This document shows, piece by piece, positions 1-7,235 of a stretch of 64,000 nucleotides of DNA. The position numbers and the translations under genes were made by a program. Each line of letters begins with the position of its first letter. Position 1 is the first letter of the stretch. The DNA is taken from contig NZ_JPKG01000059.1 in NCBI RefSeq assembly GCF_000735605.1, positions 186,001 through 250,000 on the forward strand, written 5' to 3'. Source of the stretch: Allobosea sp. LC85 (lineage in GTDB: Bacteria; Pseudomonadota; Alphaproteobacteria; Rhizobiales; Beijerinckiaceae). The notes below the pieces were generated by a model, which made no database searches, was not told the origin of the DNA, and saw nothing but the letters and a program-made list of their open reading frames with translations.

Positions 1-43
1 ACGGGCCGCGGCGCTGCGCGAATTGAAAGCCCTTTGTGGCTGA
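1..43 (+). CDS. 3' end of an unidentified CDS (truncated by window start)
   Basis: Reading from base 2 gives RAAALRELKALCG and a TGA stop at 41-43. A strong terminator-like hairpin follows 26 bases later, which supports a real gene end here. Only 13 residues are visible, so no family can be named. The fragment is alanine/leucine-rich and probably helical. Confidence 0.35.
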   Translation, partial: RAAALRELKALCG

Positions 44-68
44 TTTGGACGCGAACCTGACACGAAAC

Positions 69-90
69 AGGCCCCTCGCGGGGCCTTTTC
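69..90 (+). terminator. Rho-independent terminator
   Basis: GGCCCC and GGGGCC arms pair around a TCGC loop, extended by one A-T pair and followed by TTTT. It lies 26 bases after the stop of the truncated plus-strand gene. The following 100 bases are AT-richer and contain a short direct repeat, TCTACAACA, twice. Confidence 0.75.
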
Positions 91-327
91 TCTACAACAA
101 ATCTACAACATTTGAGAACAAAAAGATTAAGCTGCTGATTTCAAATCGCTATCCAGAACTATCGCGCCAATCCATCATGGGCGCGACGGAGAACCTGTAT
201 GACTGATAGTGCTGCATTTCATCCGGATGTGAGCGGTGCAAGTCGTGCTTCGCGTGCCCTTATACGCGAAACTGGGCGATTTTCGACCGGATTTGCTGAC
301 GGGTTTCAGCCGGGCGATCCACCGCGT

Positions 328-1218
328 TCAGAACTGGTAGCGCAGCAGCCGGCCCATGCGCCCGAGAGGCGGAAAGGCGGAGAGGAAGAGGACCGTCAGG
401 CGGGCGGGCCAAGACATCCGGGCAATCTGGGCGGGATCATAGCCGCGTGGATCATAGGCGGTCAGATCGTTCCTGAGCTTCACGCCGGGAATGCGGTCTT
501 CAAGCTCGCGCGGCTCGTCGATGCTCCAGAGCAGCCTGGCGCCGGTCGCCCGGACCGAACGATGATGGCTGACAAGCCATAATCCGAACGGGCTGAAGGC
601 GTCGAAGACCAGCTCACCGTGCCCGAAATGCCCAACCAGCCGCTTGATGAGCCGCGGCACCGCATCCGGCCGGAGATACATGAGCAAACCTTCTGCAACG
701 ATCATCGTCGGCCGCCCCGCAGGCACGTCGTCGAGCCAGCCCGGCTCCGTCACCGAGGAGCCGATCAGGGTGTAACCCTGCCTTTCCGGATAGAGACGCC
801 GGCGCAGCGCGACGACCTCCGGATAGTCCAGATCGAACCAGCGAACACCGGCGGGCGGATCGATCCGGAAGACGCGGCTGTCGAGGCCGCAGCCGAGATG
901 CAGCACCGTCGCATCGGGGTTCCGCATGATGAAATCGCTGGTCCAGCCGTCGATCATATGTGCCCGCATCGCCAGGGCGATCATGTCGTCCCGGCTGACC
1001 CCCAGCCTTCCGAAGTCATAGTCGATGCGGCGGACAGCGCTCGCGGCGAAGCGATCATTCAGCAGGGAATCCCGCAGGCGGCTTTCCTCGCCCTTGGCAT
1101 AGAGGGTGATGAGAAGGGTTTCCCGCTCCCTGGTCAGGGTCACCTTCTCGGGGAGCAATGGTTCGGGATCAGCCCGCGCCGGTCGCACCATGCGTCGTGT
1201 GGTCTGGCTGCGCGCCAT
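328..1218 (-). CDS. Class I SAM-dependent methyltransferase, LCMT/polyketide O-methyltransferase family
   Basis: The 296-residue protein resembles the leucine carboxyl methyltransferase-like family, which includes bacterial O-methyltransferases of unknown substrate. The SAM-binding loop is visible as HLGCGLDSRVFR, followed by WFDLDYPEV, whose acidic residues typically contact the ribose of SAM. I start at the ATG at 1218 (MARSQTTRR); a GTG at 1236 is in frame but has no ribosome-binding site. It lies downstream of gntR on the same strand, separated by 195 bases of repeats and a large palindrome, so co-transcription is uncertain. The physiological substrate cannot be told from sequence. Confidence 0.8.
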   Translation of the reverse strand: MARSQTTRRMVRPARADPEPLLPEKVTLTRERETLLITLYAKGEESRLRDSLLNDRFAASAVRRIDYDFGRLGVSRDDMIALAMRAHMIDGWTSDFIMRNPDATVLHLGCGLDSRVFRIDPPAGVRWFDLDYPEVVALRRRLYPERQGYTLIGSSVTEPGWLDDVPAGRPTMIVAEGLLMYLRPDAVPRLIKRLVGHFGHGELVFDAFSPFGLWLVSHHRSVRATGARLLWSIDEPRELEDRIPGVKLRNDLTAYDPRGYDPAQIARMSWPARLTVLFLSAFPPLGRMGRLLRYQF

Positions 1219-1274
1219 GGGACGATCCCGGATCACGTTGCTGGATCGATCGGCGAGGGTCTCGGACGCTCCCC

Positions 1275-1310
1275 GAGTCTTCGATCATCGGAGAGTCTTG
1301 GATCATCGGA
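1275..1310. repeat. Tandem duplication of an 18-bp unit
   Basis: Two adjacent 18-bp units, 1275-1292 and 1293-1310, differ at one base: GAGTCTTCGATCATCGGA and GAGTCTTGGATCATCGGA. The second runs into the large palindrome at 1301-1337. They lie upstream of the methyltransferase gene. Confidence 0.75.
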
Positions 1311-1337
1311 CCGGATATCGTATCCGGTCCGATGATC
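1301..1337. repeat. Perfect 17-bp inverted repeat (operator or hairpin)
   Basis: GATCATCGGACCGGATA at 1301-1317 is repeated in perfect inverted form at 1321-1337 around a TCG spacer. No T-tract follows on either strand, so it is not a canonical terminator. It sits 83-119 bases upstream of the methyltransferase start. Possible roles are an operator, an mRNA-stabilising hairpin or a mobile palindromic unit. Confidence 0.75.
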
Positions 1338-1352
1338 TAAGCTTATGCGTTT

Positions 1353-1400
1353 GCATCGGCTTTGCCCCGAAAACCGCAATCCACTTTTCGGGCCGATGCT
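1353..1400. repeat. Dispersed palindromic repeat, short form (copy 1)
   Basis: GCATCGG and CCGATGC outer arms enclose inner CCGAAAA and TTTTCGG arms. The same element recurs at 8865-8967, 10352-10454 and 48549-48594. This copy lies 13 bases past the gntR stop codon and may help terminate that transcript. Confidence 0.8.
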
Positions 1401-1413
1401 TTAAGCGCACCGA

Positions 1414-2136
1414 TCAGGGCCTGTGCAGCACCTGCGTATGTGCCGGCATGACTTCGTCCTCGAACAGCTCGGGATAGTTCTGCGCGATCCGGGGCAAGGC
1501 ATTGAGGATCTCGCGCAAGTGTTTGCGCATCTCGCATTCGGCCCCATCGGCATCTCCGGCCGCGATGGCATCGATGATCGCGACATGCTGCGCGATGAGC
1601 AGCGGAATCGGCGAGGCGCCGGGAAGCGACAGGTAGCGGACGCGGTCAGTCTGGGCGCGAGCGCCTTCGACGATGCGGGCGGCGTAGTCGCAATCGACGA
1701 TCTCGGCGAGGGTCTGGTGAAAATTCTCGTCGAGCACCGCGAAGGAGGCGTGATCGGCAAGTGCAGACGCCTCGCGCTGGCGCTCGATCAGCCGGCGCAG
1801 CCGTATCATATCTTCCGCGGTGACCAATGCGCTGGCAGCGCGCGCAATGGCACATTCCACCGCCTCGCGCACGAAACGGGCATTGACGATTGCCCGCATC
1901 GAAACCTTCATCACACAGGTGCCGCGGCTGGGCAGGATCTGCACCAGGCCGGCTTCGGAGAGCTTGTTAAAGGCCTCGCGGACCGGCTGGCGGCTGACGC
2001 CGAAGCGGCCGGCGATATCCTTTTCCGAGAGCGCCTGGCCAGGCCTGAGCTGCGTGGCGAAAATCGCCCGCCGCAAGGACGATACCAGTTGCGGAGCGAT
2101 CGGATCTTTAAGGCGGAGGCTAGGTTCCGTCGTCAT
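1414..2136 (-). CDS. GntR-family transcriptional regulator, FCD (FadR-like) subfamily
   Basis: This 240-residue regulator has an N-terminal winged helix-turn-helix (SEKDIAGRFGVSRQPVREAF) and an all-helical C-terminal FCD ligand domain with the usual metal-site residues (D-x3-H near DENFHQTLAE, then two later histidines). Three in-frame ATGs exist at 2175, 2163 and 2136. I take 2136 because the winged helix then begins at the normal distance. It lies just downstream of the ABC importer operon on the same strand. FCD regulators usually bind organic acids or sugar acids, which fits control of the adjacent importer or uxuA. A second paralogue lies at 6489-7181. Confidence 0.88.
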   Translation of the reverse strand: MTTEPSLRLKDPIAPQLVSSLRRAIFATQLRPGQALSEKDIAGRFGVSRQPVREAFNKLSEAGLVQILPSRGTCVMKVSMRAIVNARFVREAVECAIARAASALVTAEDMIRLRRLIERQREASALADHASFAVLDENFHQTLAEIVDCDYAARIVEGARAQTDRVRYLSLPGASPIPLLIAQHVAIIDAIAAGDADGAECEMRKHLREILNALPRIAQNYPELFEDEVMPAHTQVLHRP

Positions 2137-2182
2137 GGGCAGAGAGTCCCGCTCATCCCCCATCCGTCGGACCATCTATATA

Positions 2183-2194
2183 CCACTATGGTGG
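2183..2194. promoter_or_regulatory. Possible GntR operator
   Basis: CCAC and GTGG arms flank TATG just upstream of the gntR starts. The arms are short and the call rests mainly on position, because FCD regulators often repress themselves. Confidence 0.3.
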
Positions 2195-2222
2195 ATGTCG
2201 CCATGCCCAGACGCCGCAGGGG

Positions 2223-2246
2223 TCCGGCCGCCTGAAGGCGGCCGGA
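2223..2246 (-). terminator. Strong hairpin after the ABC importer operon
   Basis: Perfect 10-bp arms (TCCGGCCGCC and GGCGGCCGGA) surround a 4-base loop, starting 16 bases past the stop of the last permease gene. A T-run is present only on the plus strand, so termination on the minus strand may be partial and allow some read-through into gntR. Confidence 0.6.
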
Positions 2247-2262
2247 TTTCACTGTTGGCGTC

Positions 2263-3093
2263 CTATTTCTTGGCGCGGGCGACGATCTGCGTCGGGTTGA
2301 CGAAGCGCAGCGCAATCACCAGCCAGATCAGCGTCGTGATCATGTAGATCACCGCCATGGCATCGATCGACTGCACGGCGCGCACGCCCGCAGCGAAGAC
2401 CGCATAATAGAGGGCGACGACCAGCGTCTGGCTGGTCGGGCCTGCGGTCAGGAAGGTCAGCTCGAACATCGCGATCGTCCGGACCAGCACCAGCAGCAGC
2501 GCGGCCAGGATGCCCGGCATCAGCAGGGGCAGCAGGACGTGAACGAAGAGCTTGAAGGTGTTTGCCCCGAAGACGCGGGCGGCCGCCTCGATCTTGGTGT
2601 CGATCTGCTCGATGAACGGGATCATCACCAGGATGACGAAGGGAACGGTCGGCACCAGATTGGCGAGCACGACACCCGACATGCCGCCGGCAAGGCCGGC
2701 CTTGTAAAGCACCGTCGCGAGCGGGATGCCGAAGGTGATCGGCGGCACGAGCAGCGGCAGCAGGAACAGCAGCATGACGAGCTTCTTGCCCGGGAAATCC
2801 CGCCGCGCCAGCGCATAGGCGGCCGGCACGCCGAGCAGGCCCGAGAGAAACACGACCAGGAAAACGATCTGGAAGGTCACGCTCAGCACGTCGGACAGCT
2901 GGAATTCGCTCCAGGCGGCCGAATACCAGCGCGTGGTCCAGCCGGCCGGCAGCCATGTGCCGAGCCAGCGCGTCGCGAAGGAGCTCGTCACCACCGTCGC
3001 GATCATCGCGGCGAGGTTGAGGATGAAGAAGCCGATGAGGGTCCAGTTGGCGGCGGCCCAGAGCTTGCTGGAGAGACGGGTATCCTTGACCAT
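2263..3093 (-). CDS. ABC transporter permease (PotC-like)
   Basis: This 276-residue inner-membrane permease has about six hydrophobic segments and the binding-protein-dependent transport signature near VFGANTFKLFVHVLLPLLMP (EAA loop, the contact with the ATPase). The ATG at 3093 follows a GGGAAGGG ribosome-binding site. An upstream in-frame start at 3126 would overlap the previous gene. It is the last gene of the four-gene importer, 4 bases after the partner permease. The substrate is inferred only from context (uxuA and two FCD regulators): a hexuronate, an aldonate or another sugar acid. Confidence 0.88.
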   Translation of the reverse strand: MVKDTRLSSKLWAAANWTLIGFFILNLAAMIATVVTSSFATRWLGTWLPAGWTTRWYSAAWSEFQLSDVLSVTFQIVFLVVFLSGLLGVPAAYALARRDFPGKKLVMLLFLLPLLVPPITFGIPLATVLYKAGLAGGMSGVVLANLVPTVPFVILVMIPFIEQIDTKIEAAARVFGANTFKLFVHVLLPLLMPGILAALLLVLVRTIAMFELTFLTAGPTSQTLVVALYYAVFAAGVRAVQSIDAMAVIYMITTLIWLVIALRFVNPTQIVARAKK

Positions 3094-3097
3094 GATC

Positions 3098-3985
3098 TCA
3101 GCCCTTCCCGCCGCCGGCGGGGCCACGGTAGAGCATGCCGCGCGCAGCCAGCACCACGACGACGATGCTGAGCTGGACCACGCCCATGATCATCGCAACC
3201 GCGGATGCCATCGAATAATCATACTCCTCGAAGGCAGCCTGATAGGCTGCGATCGAGATGACGCGCGTCGGGCCGGCCGGCGCCCCCAGCAAGACGGCCG
3301 AGGGAAAGACCGAAAAGGCCTGGACGAAGCTCAGGCAGAAGGTGATCGCCAGCCCGGGCAGCAGCAGCGGCAGCAGGATGTGCTTGAACCGTTCCCACGG
3401 CCCGGCACCGAGCGTCGCACCCGCCTGCTCTAGCGCCGGATCGACACCGGAGAGGTAGGACAGGGTCAACAGGAAGGTGAAGGGGAAGCCGGTGATGACG
3501 AGCGAAATGCAGACGCCCCAGTAATTGTGCAGGAGCTTCACCGGCGTCGAGATCAGCCCGAGCGTCAGCAGGGTGCGGTTGAACCAGCCCTGGGGGCCAA
3601 GATAATTCAACAGCCCTTGCGCGACGAGAACCGTGCCGAGCGTGATCGGAATCACGAGGATCGTGGTGAGCAGGCGCTGATGCTTCATCATCCGGACACG
3701 GAAGGCGATCGGGATCGCCAGCAGAAGCGTCACGATCGTGACCGGCAGCGCCAGCCAGAGTGTCGTCGCGATCGTTCCGTACAGGAAGGAATCCGAGAAA
3801 AAGCGCGTGTAGTTCGCCAGCATCGACCCGGTCTTGGGCGTGAAGGAGAGCACGAGCCCATAGAAGAACGGGTAGATGAACAGCGCCAGGAGGAAGAACA
3901 CCGCCGGCAGTACCAGCAAGGTCAGAGAATCGATGCCGCGTGCGGCGAGCCTCTGGCTCAGGGGGATGGATGTCGTCGCGCTCAC
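3098..3985 (-). CDS. ABC transporter permease (PotB-like)
   Basis: This 295-residue protein has about six membrane segments and an EAA-type loop (EQAGATLGAGPWERFKHILL). It begins with GTG at 3985, which overlaps the ATPase stop in a GTGA arrangement, a sign of translational coupling. With the downstream permease it forms the heterodimeric channel of the importer. The pair resembles the spermidine/putrescine and iron/sugar branch of permeases, so the family alone does not give the substrate. Confidence 0.88.
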   Translation of the reverse strand: MSATTSIPLSQRLAARGIDSLTLLVLPAVFFLLALFIYPFFYGLVLSFTPKTGSMLANYTRFFSDSFLYGTIATTLWLALPVTIVTLLLAIPIAFRVRMMKHQRLLTTILVIPITLGTVLVAQGLLNYLGPQGWFNRTLLTLGLISTPVKLLHNYWGVCISLVITGFPFTFLLTLSYLSGVDPALEQAGATLGAGPWERFKHILLPLLLPGLAITFCLSFVQAFSVFPSAVLLGAPAGPTRVISIAAYQAAFEEYDYSMASAVAMIMGVVQLSIVVVVLAARGMLYRGPAGGGKG

Positions 3986-5055
3986 GCCGCCCCCCCGAAA
4001 ACCAGGACGCGATCGGGATCTGCGGTCAGCGTGACCTCGCCACCCGGCGCGATACGGTCATGCGCCAGGAAGGAGAGATCGGTGCCATCCGCCATGCGGG
4101 AGAAGCCGACGAATTCGCGGCCGCGGAACTCGGTCGAAACGACGGACGCCTTGAGGCCGGCGCCCCCCGCAGCCGCGGGGTGAAGATCCTCCGGCCGGAT
4201 CGCGAGCCAGGCCGAAGCACCGGGCGCCACCGCGCCGCGCACCCGCCCGACGACCTTGGCATCACCGACCGTGATGGTGGCACGCTCGCCCTCGACGGAG
4301 GCGACGCGGCCGGCAACCTTGTTGCGGAAGCCCATGAACTCGGCGACATCGAGATGGTCGGGCCGGGAGAACAGGTCCTCCGGCCCGCCGACCTGACGGA
4401 CCTGGCCGTCACGCATCACGACGATGCGGTCGGCCAGCGACAACGCCTCTTCCTGATCATGCGTGACATAGATCGTGGTTGCGCCCAGCGTGTTGTGGAT
4501 GCGGCGGATCTCGGCGCGCATCTCGAGACGCAGCTTGGCATCCAGATTGGAGAGCGGTTCGTCCATCAGCACCAGCGGCGGCTCGACGACAATGGCCCGG
4601 GCGATGGCGACACGCTGCTGCTGCCCGCCGGAGAGCTGGCCAGGCAGCTTCTCGGTCTGGCCCTGCAGCCGGACCAGCGCTGCGGCCTCGCCGACGCGCC
4701 GCTCGATCTCGGACTTCTGGACGCCGCGCATCTTCAGGCCGAAGCCGATATTCCGCTTCACGCTCATATGCGGGAAGAGGGCGTAGTTCTGGAACACCAT
4801 GCCGAAGCCGCGCTCCTCCGGCCGCAGCGGATCGATGCGCCGATCGTCGAGCCAGATGCCGCCGCCCGTTGCCGGCAGGAGGCCCGCGATCAGGTTCAGC
4901 GTCGTCGACTTGCCGCAGCCCGACGGACCGAGAAGCGCGATGAACTCGCCCTTCTTGATCGTCAGCGACACGTCCTTGACGGCGTTGTGAGTGCCGAAGT
5001 CGCGGCTCAGATTGTCGAGCCGCAGCTCGCGGAAATTCGCAGCGTGAATCGTCAT
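3982..5055 (-). CDS. ABC transporter ATP-binding protein (PotA/UgpC-like)
   Basis: A 357-residue importer ATPase. It shows Walker A (GPSGCGKST, about residues 43-51), a Q-loop (FQNYALFPHM), the signature LSGGQQQR, Walker B (LVLMDEPLSNLDA) and the switch histidine in THDQEEA, followed by a C-terminal TOBE regulatory domain. Many sugar and polyamine importers have this layout. It overlaps the permease gene by 4 bases and lies 100 bases after the binding-protein gene; a hairpin in that gap may set unequal expression. It energises uptake by the two permeases. Confidence 0.93.
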   Translation of the reverse strand: MTIHAANFRELRLDNLSRDFGTHNAVKDVSLTIKKGEFIALLGPSGCGKSTTLNLIAGLLPATGGGIWLDDRRIDPLRPEERGFGMVFQNYALFPHMSVKRNIGFGLKMRGVQKSEIERRVGEAAALVRLQGQTEKLPGQLSGGQQQRVAIARAIVVEPPLVLMDEPLSNLDAKLRLEMRAEIRRIHNTLGATTIYVTHDQEEALSLADRIVVMRDGQVRQVGGPEDLFSRPDHLDVAEFMGFRNKVAGRVASVEGERATITVGDAKVVGRVRGAVAPGASAWLAIRPEDLHPAAAGGAGLKASVVSTEFRGREFVGFSRMADGTDLSFLAHDRIAPGGEVTLTADPDRVLVFGGAA

Positions 5056-5112
5056 TTAGGTCACGTCTTTGGCAAGCGGCTGATGGATTCTGTCAGGGAG
5101 TGTGACGGCGAT

Positions 5113-5136
5113 GCGAGCCGGCCGGAACCGGCTCGC
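5113..5136 (-). promoter_or_regulatory. Intercistronic hairpin between binding-protein and ATPase genes
   Basis: GCGAGCCGG and CCGGCTCGC pair over 9 bases around a 6-base loop, 19 bases past the binding-protein stop. No T-tract follows. Such hairpins commonly protect the upstream mRNA from 3' decay so that the binding protein is made in excess. That role is inferred from position. Confidence 0.55.
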
Positions 5137-5155
5137 TGTCATGAGCGGGCTTCGC

Positions 5156-6349
5156 TCACTTGCGCTTGGCGCCGCCGACTTCCTCGTCCCAGCGGCGGAA
5201 GGCGAGCACCATCTGGTCGGGATCGAGCGGCGTCTCGAGCGGCGTCTCGGCGATGAGCTTCTCGTATTCGGGGCGGCCGAACTCCTTGATCGCCGCCTGG
5301 CTCTCGGCGGGCGCCATATCGAGCGTCACGCCCTTCACCGCGGGACCGGGATAGAAATAGCCCTCGTCATAGGTGTAGGCCTGCTGTTCCTTGGTGAGCA
5401 GGAAGTTCATCAGGTCGAGCAGCACCGCGAGCTTTTCGCCCGAAACGCCCTTCGGGATGCACATGTAGTGCGCGTCCGTGACCCAATGGAACCCTTTGAG
5501 GGCACCGACCTTGGCTTCCTTGGGCACGACGCCGAGCACGCGCGGGTTGATGTCCCAGCCCGTGGTCGTGACGGTCATGTCGCGGGAGCCCTCGCCGAGC
5601 TCCTTCATCACCGCACCGGTGCCGGCCGGGTAGTACTCGACGTTCTCGCCCAGCGCCTTGAGATAGGCCCAGGTCTTGTCCCAGCCCTTCATCGGGTCCT
5701 TCGGGTTCGAATCCCCGAGGATATAGGGCAGGCCCATGATCCAGGTCCGGCCGGGGCCCGAATTGGCCGGGCGCGCATAGAAGAAGCGGTTCTTGTTCTC
5801 GCGGGTATAAGCGAGCAGTTCCTCGGCCGTCGTCGGCACCTTCTTGACCTTGTCGGGCATGTACTCAAGCAGCGGCCCGGACGGATAATAGGTCACCACG
5901 ACGCCCTGCCCGCTTGCGAGCCCCTGCATCTTGGCGGCGCCGTCGAGATAGATCTCGTCGAGCTTCGGCAGGGAGCCTGCAAGCTGCGGCAGCAGCGGCG
6001 TCCAAAGCTTCTGCTCGACACCGGCGGAGAGCGCATCGGTACCGGTCAAAACCATGTCGATATCGACGCGGTTCGCTTCCTGCTGCGCCTTCAGCTTGCC
6101 CGGGAGCTCCGGCGCGGGCGCCTTGGTGAAGGTGATGCGCGAGACCAGGTTCGGCTTGGCCTTGCGGTAATTCTCGATCGCCTTCTGCGTCAGCGCCAGA
6201 TTGCCGGCGACATCGACGACGGAAAGCGTGACCGGCGAGGTCGGCAGCTTGAGCTGCTGCGCGAAGGCGCCCGGCGCATAGGCCGCGGCACCCGCGAAAC
6301 CGGCAACACCACCCAGAAAAATGCGCCGATTGATGCTGTCCTGGACCAT
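5156..6349 (-). CDS. ABC transporter periplasmic substrate-binding protein, likely Tat-exported
   Basis: A 397-residue extracellular solute-binding protein (family 1, PotD-like). The start ATG at 6349 follows GGGAGAAGTC. The N-terminus reads INRRIFLGG and then a hydrophobic stretch ending AFAQQ, which matches a twin-arginine signal and suggests export in folded form. It is the first gene of the importer operon and is divergent from a GntR gene, with a strong palindrome in between. No ligand can be read from the sequence. The neighbourhood with uxuA suggests a sugar acid, whereas many rhizobia import hexuronates by TRAP transporters. Confidence 0.88.
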   Translation of the reverse strand: MVQDSINRRIFLGGVAGFAGAAAYAPGAFAQQLKLPTSPVTLSVVDVAGNLALTQKAIENYRKAKPNLVSRITFTKAPAPELPGKLKAQQEANRVDIDMVLTGTDALSAGVEQKLWTPLLPQLAGSLPKLDEIYLDGAAKMQGLASGQGVVVTYYPSGPLLEYMPDKVKKVPTTAEELLAYTRENKNRFFYARPANSGPGRTWIMGLPYILGDSNPKDPMKGWDKTWAYLKALGENVEYYPAGTGAVMKELGEGSRDMTVTTTGWDINPRVLGVVPKEAKVGALKGFHWVTDAHYMCIPKGVSGEKLAVLLDLMNFLLTKEQQAYTYDEGYFYPGPAVKGVTLDMAPAESQAAIKEFGRPEYEKLIAETPLETPLDPDQMVLAFRRWDEEVGGAKRK

Positions 6350-6453
6350 GACTTCTCCCTTCCGTACGGGTTTCCCGCTTTTGGTTTCTTTTAAAGACAC
6401 CTTTTGGGTGTCAGCCTCGGCGAAGTTCACATTGACGCCGCCTCGGAATGCCC

Positions 6454-6477
6454 GGTATCCTAGTATACTAGTGGACC
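6454..6477. promoter_or_regulatory. GntR-type operator in divergent promoter region
   Basis: The core CTAGTATACTAG (6460-6471) is a perfect 12-bp palindrome, and GGT at 6454-6456 pairs with ACC at 6475-6477. It lies 12-35 bases upstream of the second gntR ATG and about 105 bases upstream of the binding-protein gene. It is well placed to let one regulator control both directions. Assignment to the adjacent regulator is inferred. Confidence 0.6.
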
Positions 6478-6488
6478 AGAGCTTGGCA

Positions 6489-7181
6489 ATGGGCAGCGCA
6501 GCGGCACGACAAAGCACAGACCAGATTCACCGCGCCTTGCGGGACGACGTCCTCAACGCGGTGCTCCTGCCGGGAGAGGCGATGTCTGAAGCGCGGATGG
6601 CCGTCCAGTTCGGGGTCAGCCGCACGCCCGTGCGCGAGGCCTTCAAGCGACTGGTCGACGAAGGGTTCCTGGTGGTCGTGCCGCAGGTCGGCACCTTCGT
6701 CGCGCCGATCGATCTGGCGGCAGTCTATGACAGCCAGTTCGTGCGCGAAACCCTGGAATGCCGCACCGTCACGCTGGCAGCCCAGCGTATCGACGATGCC
6801 GGGCGCGCCGCGCTGGATCGACTGATCACGCAGCAGGAACAGGCGCTTGCAGTGGGAGATCGCGTCAATTTCTTCCGTGCCGACGAGGCCTTCCATGCCG
6901 AGCTTTCGCGGCTTTCGGGCCACCCCTCGGTCTGGGGTCTGATCGAAGGCGTCAAGGCGCAGCTTGACCGCGTGCGCTGCCTGTCGCTCGAAGCAGCGTC
7001 CTGGCCCGGCATGATCATGGACCAGCATCGCGAGATCGCCGCGAAGGTCAGCGCCGGCGATGAGGTCGGCGCCGAGAAGGCGATGCGGGCGCATCTGCGC
7101 ACGGTGTTCGACGCCATCGAGGCGATCGCACGCAACCATGTCGACGCCTTCGTCGCGGACACGCCGATCCGCAAGGTCTGA
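6489..7181 (+). CDS. GntR-family transcriptional regulator, FCD subfamily
   Basis: A 230-residue paralogue of the regulator at 1414-2136. The helix-turn-helix reads MSEARMAVQFGVSRTPVREA; the FCD domain has DEAFHAEL and a late DQHREIAAKV, where metal-ligand histidines are expected. I start at the ATG at 6489; a GTG at 6471 is also in frame, but it lies inside the palindromic operator. It is divergent from the importer operon and 54 bases upstream of uxuA in the same direction, so it probably senses a uxuA-pathway intermediate and regulates both units. Confidence 0.9.
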   Translation: MGSAAARQSTDQIHRALRDDVLNAVLLPGEAMSEARMAVQFGVSRTPVREAFKRLVDEGFLVVVPQVGTFVAPIDLAAVYDSQFVRETLECRTVTLAAQRIDDAGRAALDRLITQQEQALAVGDRVNFFRADEAFHAELSRLSGHPSVWGLIEGVKAQLDRVRCLSLEAASWPGMIMDQHREIAAKVSAGDEVGAEKAMRAHLRTVFDAIEAIARNHVDAFVADTPIRKV

Positions 7182-7235
7182 GCCGTCCGCATTCACTGCA
7201 TCACCGACAAGAAACGACGAGGAAGGAACGCGACG

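Noticed and set aside
1..200. Genomic-island end or integrase/tRNA attachment site
   Set aside because: A truncated gene end, a terminator and AT-richer DNA with a short TCTACAACA direct repeat are visible, but no tRNA, integrase or flanking duplicate can be seen in the window.
199..582. Plus-strand ORF of 127 codons with a fair GGAGAA site
   Set aside because: Its second half is antisense to the methyltransferase, the composition is unlike a folded protein (Arg/Pro/Glu-rich), and no family is recognised.
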